A program made the translations under genes and the position numbers. A stretch of 10,142 nucleotides of DNA from Pseudomonadota bacterium. GTDB lineage: Bacteria > Pseudomonadota > Alphaproteobacteria > ATCC43930 > CGMCC-115725. The stretch covers positions 1 to 10,142 of the forward strand of contig JAJYIC010000064.1 in assembly GCA_021790295.1 (NCBI GenBank), read 5' to 3'. Within the stretch, counting starts at the first letter, position 1; the number at the start of each line of letters is the position of its first letter. The notes below the pieces were generated by a model that was not told the origin of the DNA, did not search any database, and saw only the letters and a list, made by a program, of their open reading frames with translations. Below are positions 5,877-10,142 of this stretch, piece by piece.

Positions 5877-7289
5877 ATGGCCAACGAAGCCGCAGCAGAA
5901 ACTTTGAGCCCGCAGATCGTCGCCGAAGCGATCGATCTTTTGCCTCTGACAAAGCGCCTCGGGTTTATCACCTCGGCCGGGGCGATGGGGTATTTTTGCG
6001 ATTCCTTCGACATCGTCGTCATCGCCTACGCCATGCCGAGCATCGCGCTCGCATTCCACCTGGCGCCCGCGCAACTGGGGCTTATCGGCTCCGCCGGCCT
6101 TGCCGGGATGGCGGTCGGGTCCTGGATCTGGGGCTGGGTCGCCGATCGCTGGGGACGCGCGGCGGTGTTCGCCAGCACGGTTCTCATGTTTTCGCTCTTT
6201 ACCGGGGTCGCCGCGCTTTCCTACTCCGCAGGTTTTCTCATCGGCGCACGCTTTTTGACGGGGCTCGGCCTCGGCGGGACGATCCCCGTTTCCCAGGCCC
6301 TCGTCACCGAATATTCCCCGGCCGCTTTGCGCGGTCGGGTCGGCGGACTTTTACCGTTGTCCTGGCCTGCGGGGATCTTCGCCGCCGCGGGCGTCGGTCT
6401 TCTCGTCGTGCCCACTCTCGGTTGGCGCTGGCTTTTCGTGGTCGGCGCCTTTCCCGCCATTCTCGCTTATGTCGTGCGGCGCGTGGTGCCGGAGTCGCCG
6501 CGCTGGCTCGCCTCCAAAAACCGTTTCGAGGAGGCCCGCAAATCGCTTCGATACATCGGCATCGGCGAGGAAGAGCTGAAGCGCGCAAAGGCCGCGCTGG
6601 CGACGAGGCCGGTGCCGCCGATCGTCGAAGAGGCCCGATTTTCCGATCTTTTCACTCCCGAATACGCGCGCCGGGTGATCCATACCTGGTCGATGTGGTT
6701 CTTTTCGAGCCTTTCGGGCTGGGCCTTTGTCGTCTGGCTCCCGAGCATTTATGCGGGGATCTATCACATCGCCCTGACGCGCACCCTCTTTTACACGTTC
6801 ATCGTCGCGGGAGCCTCGGTTCTCGGCCGCTTTATGGCCTTCGAACTGGTGGATCGGATCGGCCGCAAGCCGGTCATGGTCGGCGGCTTCCTATTGGGAG
6901 GAATCGCCGCCTGGCTTTTCACCGCGGCAACGACGCAGTGGGCTCTCGTCTCGGTCGCCGTGCTTTACGCATTTTTCGGCGACCAGGGGGCGCTGGCGAT
7001 GACGGTCTATACGCCGGAGGTCTACCCGCTCAAGATCCGCGGCCTCGGCACCGCCTGGGCGATGGCTCTCGGCCGTATCGCCGGGGTCGTCTCGCCTTTG
7101 ATCGTCGGCCTTCTCGTCGGCACCGGGAAGATCTCTCTCGTGTGGTGGTCGATGGGGACGTCGATGATGATCGCCGCGGTTCTTTCGCTGTGGCTCGCCT
7201 TCGAGACGAAGGGTCTCAATCTCGAACGCGTTTCCGAAATCTCGAAGGCGAGAGAAGGCGCCGCACGGCCGGCGCAGAGGCCGGCCTAA
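5877..7289 (+). CDS. MFS transporter, sugar-porter / aromatic-acid:H+ symporter type
   Basis: A 470-residue, probably 12-helix inner-membrane carrier. Motif A appears in both halves: GWVADRWGRAAV (86-97) and a looser ELVDRIGRKPV (323-333). The first helix carries DSFD (42-45), comparable to the DGYD-like motif of aromatic-acid:H+ symporters. PESPRWL (205-211), YTPEVYPLKIRGLG (378-391) and FETKG (442-446, the PETKG equivalent) are those of sugar porters and related organic-acid carriers such as niacin (NiaP) transporters. A long cytoplasmic loop lies between the halves (about 205-265). The ATG at 5877 has a purine-rich AAGGAAGGGGGG upstream. It follows the hydrolase gene by 29 bases and probably shares its message, so it likely imports the compound that the hydrolase cleaves or its precursor. 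The last residues are encoded by a GC hairpin. The substrate cannot be stated from sequence. Confidence 0.88.
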   Translation: MANEAAAETLSPQIVAEAIDLLPLTKRLGFITSAGAMGYFCDSFDIVVIAYAMPSIALAFHLAPAQLGLIGSAGLAGMAVGSWIWGWVADRWGRAAVFASTVLMFSLFTGVAALSYSAGFLIGARFLTGLGLGGTIPVSQALVTEYSPAALRGRVGGLLPLSWPAGIFAAAGVGLLVVPTLGWRWLFVVGAFPAILAYVVRRVVPESPRWLASKNRFEEARKSLRYIGIGEEELKRAKAALATRPVPPIVEEARFSDLFTPEYARRVIHTWSMWFFSSLSGWAFVVWLPSIYAGIYHIALTRTLFYTFIVAGASVLGRFMAFELVDRIGRKPVMVGGFLLGGIAAWLFTAATTQWALVSVAVLYAFFGDQGALAMTVYTPEVYPLKIRGLGTAWAMALGRIAGVVSPLIVGLLVGTGKISLVWWSMGTSMMIAAVLSLWLAFETKGLNLERVSEISKAREGAARPAQRPA

Positions 7290-7297
7290 CCTTTATT
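7267..7297 (+). terminator. Possible terminator hairpin overlapping the MFS stop
   Basis: GGCCGGC (7267-7273) and GCCGGCC (7280-7286) form a perfect 7-bp GC-only stem with a 6-base loop. The TAA stop follows at once and then CCTTTATT, a weak T-rich tail. The hairpin is inside the last codons of the MFS gene. It is a plausible intrinsic terminator for the hydrolase-MFS message, but the T-run is interrupted. Confidence 0.4.
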
Positions 7298-7367
7298 CGC
7301 CGATCTGCCCTCGTTCGCCGATCTGCCCTCATTCGCCGATCTGCCCTCATTCGCCAATCTGAACGAG
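7296..7367. repeat. Four tandem 18-base units spanning the permease stop codon
   Basis: Units start at 7296, 7314, 7332 and 7350. The first three read TTCGCCGATCTGCCCTCR on the + strand and are identical except for the last base; the fourth begins TTCGCCAATCTG and then diverges. Read on the minus strand, in frame with the ABC permease, each unit carries CAG-ATY-GGC-GAA (Gln-Ile-Gly-Glu) followed by TGA, TGA, CGA and TAA in turn. The repeat therefore copies the permease's own C-terminal codons and stop downstream of the gene, which is best explained by slippage or unequal exchange. It fills the 57 bases between two convergent genes. It is not a CRISPR: there are no spacers. Confidence 0.9.
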
Positions 7368-8159
7368 GGCGCCGCGGCGGCGGGCGTCGCGAAAGGCAAG
7401 GAGAAATAGCGCGGCGCCCGCAAAGAAAAAGACGAGATCGAGAGCCGCCGCCGTCAAAAACGCGCCGGCCTTGAAGTGATGGGCGAAAAGCACCGCCCTC
7501 ATCCCTTCGAACACATAAGTCGAAGGCAGCGCCCAGGCGACGTGCTGCAACCATAAAGGCAGGATCGAAACCGGATAATAGACGGCGCTGACCGGCGCCA
7601 GGACAAAGACGCCGAGCCAGGCGAGGCTTTCCGCGCCCATGCCTTTTCGCAGGATCAAGGCGCATACCGCCAAACCGAGGCCCCAGCCCATCGCCAGAAG
7701 AAGGCCGAAAAAAGCGACAAGCGGAAGGCCCAAGGCAAAGATCGAATAATGATAGAGCGGTATGGCGAGAAGCGCGGCGGGAGCGACGCCGATGAGGACG
7801 CGCAAAAAGCTCATCGCCACCATAGCGAGAGCCCATTCGTAAGGCCGCAAAGGGGTTGCGAAGAGATTGCCGAGATTGCGCGACCACATCTCTTCGAGAA
7901 AGAGGATGGACAGGCCGAGCTGGCCGCGGAACAGAACATCCCACAAGAGAACCGCCGCCAAAAGCACGCCGAAAGCGCGAAAGACATAGCTCGAATTGTG
8001 ATAAAGAAACTGGCTCATAAAACCCCAGATCAGCATGTTGAGGGTCGGCCAGTACAAAAGCTCGAGGGCGCGCGGCCAGGAACTGCGCAAAAGATAAAGA
8101 TAGCGCAGAAGCATCGCCAGGACGCGCCCGCCCGCGGCGCGCGCCTCGGCGGCGATCAT
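7347..8159 (-). CDS. ABC-2 type transporter permease
   Basis: A 270-residue membrane protein with about six predicted hydrophobic segments. These lie near residues 35-55, 60-80, 110-135, 140-165, 175-205 and 230-257; the middle part contains an EEMWSRNLGNLFATPLRPYEWALA stretch of ABC-2 permease character (residues roughly 88-111). Basic residues cluster at both ends. It pairs with the ATPase encoded just before it: the two genes overlap by ATGA (8156-8159), and GAGGG inside the ATPase gene serves as its ribosome site. ABC-2 systems of this DrrAB/NodIJ style usually export lipids, polysaccharides, drugs or other hydrophobic compounds; the cargo here is unknown. The protein ends in LVQIGE, and these last codons and the stop are repeated downstream. 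Confidence 0.88.
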   Translation of the reverse strand: MIAAEARAAGGRVLAMLLRYLYLLRSSWPRALELLYWPTLNMLIWGFMSQFLYHNSSYVFRAFGVLLAAVLLWDVLFRGQLGLSILFLEEMWSRNLGNLFATPLRPYEWALAMVAMSFLRVLIGVAPAALLAIPLYHYSIFALGLPLVAFFGLLLAMGWGLGLAVCALILRKGMGAESLAWLGVFVLAPVSAVYYPVSILPLWLQHVAWALPSTYVFEGMRAVLFAHHFKAGAFLTAAALDLVFFFAGAALFLLAFRDARRRGALVQIGE

Positions 8160-8908
8160 GACGCCCTCAAGCGTTGCGGCGCGCGTTCGCGCTCTATGGC
8201 GAGAAAGACTTCTTCGAGAGTGGCGCGCCCGTAACGGGCGACGAGCGCCTGCGGGGTTCCGCGGTCGATGATCCGCCCCTTTTTCATGATCATCACCTCG
8301 TTCGCCAGCCTTTCGACTTCGCCCATGTTGTGGGAAGCGAAAAAGAGGGTGGCCCCGCTTTGGGCGCGGTAGGCTTCGAGATAGCCGCGCACCCAGTCCG
8401 CCGTATCGGGGTCGAGGGAGGCCGTCGGTTCGTCCAGAAGGAGAAGCTCGGGCTCGTTGAGAAGCGCCTTTGCGAGCGAGACGCGGGTCTTCTGACCGGC
8501 CGAAAGCTGCCCCAAAGGGCGGTCGAGAAATTCCGCGATCTGCAGGTCCTGAGCGAGCGCGAGGATGCGTTCCCGCCGCCGCCGCAGACCGTAAAGGCGG
8601 GCATAGACCGAAAGATTCTGGCGCACCGTCAGGCGATGGGGAAGATCGACAAAGGGCGAGGAGAAATTGATGCGCGGAAGGACCCGATAGCGATGGGCGA
8701 GCATATCCTCGCCGAGAACCCTGACCCGCCCCGAACTCGGCAGCAAAAGCCCGAGGAGGATCGCCAAGGTGGTCGTCTTGCCGGCGCCGTTGCCGCCGAG
8801 GAGAGCCGCCGAGGAACCCGGCGGCAGAGAAAAGCCGATCCCGTCGACGGCGACGGCGCCCGGATAGCGTTTGGAAAGGTTCTCGACTTCGACGGCCGGC
8901 GCTATCAT
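8156..8908 (-). CDS. ABC transporter ATP-binding protein (ABC-2 exporter)
   Basis: A 250-residue cytoplasmic ATPase that powers the adjoining permease. Walker A is GGNGAGKT (38-45), the signature motif LSAGQ (135-139), Walker B LLLLDE (155-160) followed by the D-loop SLD, and the switch histidine is His193 (ASHN). The usual glutamine of the Q-loop is not evident: the region reads RINFSSPFVDLPHRLTVRQNL (79-99), which may mark a subfamily rather than a defect. The frame extends to a GTG at 8974, but the ATG at 8908 puts VEVENLSKRY right at the N-terminus as usual for the family, so I prefer it; the ribosome site there (GGGACG) is weak. The gene is divergent from the regB-like kinase across 131 bases, so the exporter might be redox-controlled, though nothing in the sequence proves it. 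Confidence 0.92.
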   Translation of the reverse strand: MIAPAVEVENLSKRYPGAVAVDGIGFSLPPGSSAALLGGNGAGKTTTLAILLGLLLPSSGRVRVLGEDMLAHRYRVLPRINFSSPFVDLPHRLTVRQNLSVYARLYGLRRRRERILALAQDLQIAEFLDRPLGQLSAGQKTRVSLAKALLNEPELLLLDEPTASLDPDTADWVRGYLEAYRAQSGATLFFASHNMGEVERLANEVMIMKKGRIIDRGTPQALVARYGRATLEEVFLAIERERAPQRLRAS

Positions 8909-9039
8909 CGTCCCACTATGATAAAGAGCGGCCTTTCCCGCCAGAGCCGGCGATCCAAGTGCTCTTTTCCGCACCGCGCCGCTTGCCTTCCTTCCTTCTT
9001 TTGGAGAAGAAGGGGCGTTGTGGCGGGGTTTCCTTGCCG
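8909..9039. promoter_or_regulatory. Divergent ABC exporter / regB control region
   Basis: This 131-base gap must contain the promoters for the minus-strand ABC operon and the + strand sensor kinase. It holds three tandem CCTT units (8986-8997) running into a 7-bp inverted repeat (8994-9013). I see no clear -35/-10 pair. The ribosome site before the kinase ATG is weak (GGCGGGG at some distance). Confidence 0.4.
8994..9013. repeat. Inverted repeat upstream of regB
   Basis: CCTTCTT (8994-9000) and AAGAAGG (9007-9013) are perfect complements around the 6-base loop TTGGAG, and two G-U pairs could lengthen the stem outward. It ends 26 bases before the kinase start codon. It could be an operator for a dimeric regulator, or a leader hairpin; no T-run follows on either strand, so it is not a terminator. 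Confidence 0.55.
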
Positions 9040-10142
9040 ATGACCGATCAGGGTCCGGTGATGCAGGCGGCGCAAGCGCGCAGCGGTTTCGGCCGCGTCA
9101 GCTTGCGCACTTTGGTGCCGATTCGCTGGATCGCGATCGTCGGGCAGGCGGTGGCCCTTCTCACCGTCCATTTCGGACTGGGTTTTCACCTTCCGCTCGT
9201 GCCCGCTCTCGCGGTCGTCACCAGTTCGGTAGTTTTGAACCTCGTCCACATCCTGCGCCGGCCGGCCGCGGCGCAGCTCGGCGAACGCGAAGCCGCCTTC
9301 TATCTCGGTTACGACATCTTGCAGCTTTCGGCGCTTCTCTATCTCACGGGCGGGTTGCAGAACCCGTTTGCGATCCTGATCGTGACGCCGGTGACGGTGG
9401 CCGCGACCATCCTTTCGCGCCGTCCGGTGATCGCCCTCTCGGCGCTGGCGGTCGCCTCGATCAGCGTTCTCGGGCGCTGGCACCTGCCGCTCCCCTGGAG
9501 CGGGCCGCCGCCGCTTTTCCCGCAGCCTCTCGTTCTCGGGATCTGGATCGCGCTTGTTCTGGCGACGGTTTTCATCGCCGCCTACACTTGGCGCGTGGCG
9601 GCGGAAGCGCGGCAATTGCGCGACGCCATCGGCGAGACGCAGCTTGCCCTTGCGCGCGAGCAACGGGTTTCGGCGGTCGGCGCTCTTGCCGCCGCAGCCG
9701 CCCACCAGCTCGGAAGCCCTCTCGCGACCATCGCCGTCATCGCCAAGGAACTGGCGCGCGAACTGCCGGGCGACAGCCCTCATGCCGAAGACGCGGGCTT
9801 GCTCGTCAGCCAGTCCGAGCGCTGCCGCAAGATCCTCGCCGAGCTTTCCCAGCAACCGGAGGAGGATGGCGGGTCCCCTTACACCCATCTTTCGATCTCT
9901 TCCCTGGTCGAGGTGGCGGGAACGATCTACCGCGACCAGGGACGCCGTTCGGGGGTAAGACTGATCTTCGCGGCGACCGGAGAGCCGGCGGAGGAAGAGC
10001 CTTTTGTCCGGCGCAGCCCCGAGATCATCCACGGGCTCGACAACCTCATCCAGAACGCCGTGCAATTCGCCCGGCGCGAGGTCAGCGTCACCACCGATTG
10101 GGACAGGACGACGATCACGGTCGAGGTCAGCGAAGATCGGAA
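9040..10142 (+). CDS. regB: RegB/PrrB/ActS-type redox sensor histidine kinase (3' end outside window)
   Basis: The first 367 residues of a membrane sensor kinase; the frame is open to the window edge. About six membrane segments (residues 25-182) precede the kinase core. The quinone-binding motif GGLQNPF (104-110) matches the GGxxNPF signature of RegB. The H-box AAAAAHQLGSPLATI (217-231) holds phospho-acceptor His222. SQSERCRKIL (257-266) places Cys262 at the position of the redox-active cysteine of R. capsulatus RegB, and GLDNLIQNAVQFA (332-344) is the N-box. The ATP-binding G-boxes should follow outside the window. In alphaproteobacteria RegB phosphorylates RegA to control photosynthesis, respiration, carbon and nitrogen fixation genes when the quinone pool is reduced. 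The ATG at 9040 was chosen; TTG at 9034 and ATG at 9061 are alternatives. The residue after the histidine is Gln rather than the usual Glu. Confidence 0.93.
   Translation, partial: MTDQGPVMQAAQARSGFGRVSLRTLVPIRWIAIVGQAVALLTVHFGLGFHLPLVPALAVVTSSVVLNLVHILRRPAAAQLGEREAAFYLGYDILQLSALLYLTGGLQNPFAILIVTPVTVAATILSRRPVIALSALAVASISVLGRWHLPLPWSGPPPLFPQPLVLGIWIALVLATVFIAAYTWRVAAEARQLRDAIGETQLALAREQRVSAVGALAAAAAHQLGSPLATIAVIAKELARELPGDSPHAEDAGLLVSQSERCRKILAELSQQPEEDGGSPYTHLSISSLVEVAGTIYRDQGRRSGVRLIFAATGEPAEEEPFVRRSPEIIHGLDNLIQNAVQFARREVSVTTDWDRTTITVEVSEDR

Noticed and set aside
7296..7367. CRISPR-like array
   Set aside because: Units are contiguous 18-mers without spacers, there are only four, and no cas genes are nearby.
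5855..7474. 539-codon + strand frame over the MFS gene
   Set aside because: Arg-rich shadow of the MFS gene in another frame; the MFS frame shows motif A, PESPRWL and the ETKG motif.
8905..10065. 386-codon minus-strand frame antisense to the RegB-like kinase
   Set aside because: Low-complexity Arg/Asp/Gly-rich translation without motifs, and opposite to a clear kinase.

Overview
The window is GC-rich and gene-dense, with ATG/ATGA-overlapping operons and no mobile elements. An aerobic-type cobalamin gene set (CobW with the nucleotide-loop enzymes) plus a RegB/PrrB/ActS-type redox sensor kinase points to an alphaproteobacterium, probably of the Hyphomicrobiales/Rhizobiales or a photosynthetic or methylotrophic relative. 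That placement is inferred from gene content and protein motifs, not from a marker gene.

Left part (1-4575) is a cobalamin (vitamin B12) block. After the 3' end of an unidentified + strand gene (2-106), the minus strand carries, read right to left: cobS and cobC (overlapping by ATGA), a well-formed cobalamin riboswitch (1780-1945), then cobU and cobW (4 bases apart). cobT is divergent from cobS on the + strand. CobU, CobS, CobC and CobT together are the whole nucleotide-loop assembly step: CobU activates adenosylcobinamide to its GDP form, CobT makes alpha-ribazole phosphate, CobS joins the two, and CobC removes the phosphate. CobW is the GTPase linked to cobalt handling for cobalt insertion. 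No corrin-ring genes lie in the window. The riboswitch should shut down cobU-cobW when B12 is plentiful, while cobS-cobC and cobT show no aptamer of their own.

Middle part (4576-7289, + strand): after a strong GC hairpin come an alpha/beta hydrolase of the FrsA/2,6-dihydropseudooxynicotine-hydrolase-like group and, 29 bases on, an MFS importer of the sugar-porter/aromatic-acid type. They look like a two-gene uptake-and-cleavage operon whose substrate cannot be read from the sequence. The MFS gene ends in a GC-rich hairpin.

Right part (7290-10142): a minus-strand ABC-2 exporter pair (ATPase then permease, ATGA overlap) converges on the MFS gene. The junction is an array of four 18-base units that copies the permease's own last codons and stop. 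Divergent from the ATPase is a regB-like redox sensor kinase, cut by the window end, with its quinone-binding motif, redox cysteine and phospho-acceptor histidine all visible.

No clearly new system is evident. The most unusual sequence-level items are the two short tandem-repeat arrays (3432-3470 and 7296-7367), the mid-cluster position of the riboswitch, and the hydrolase/MFS pair of unknown substrate.
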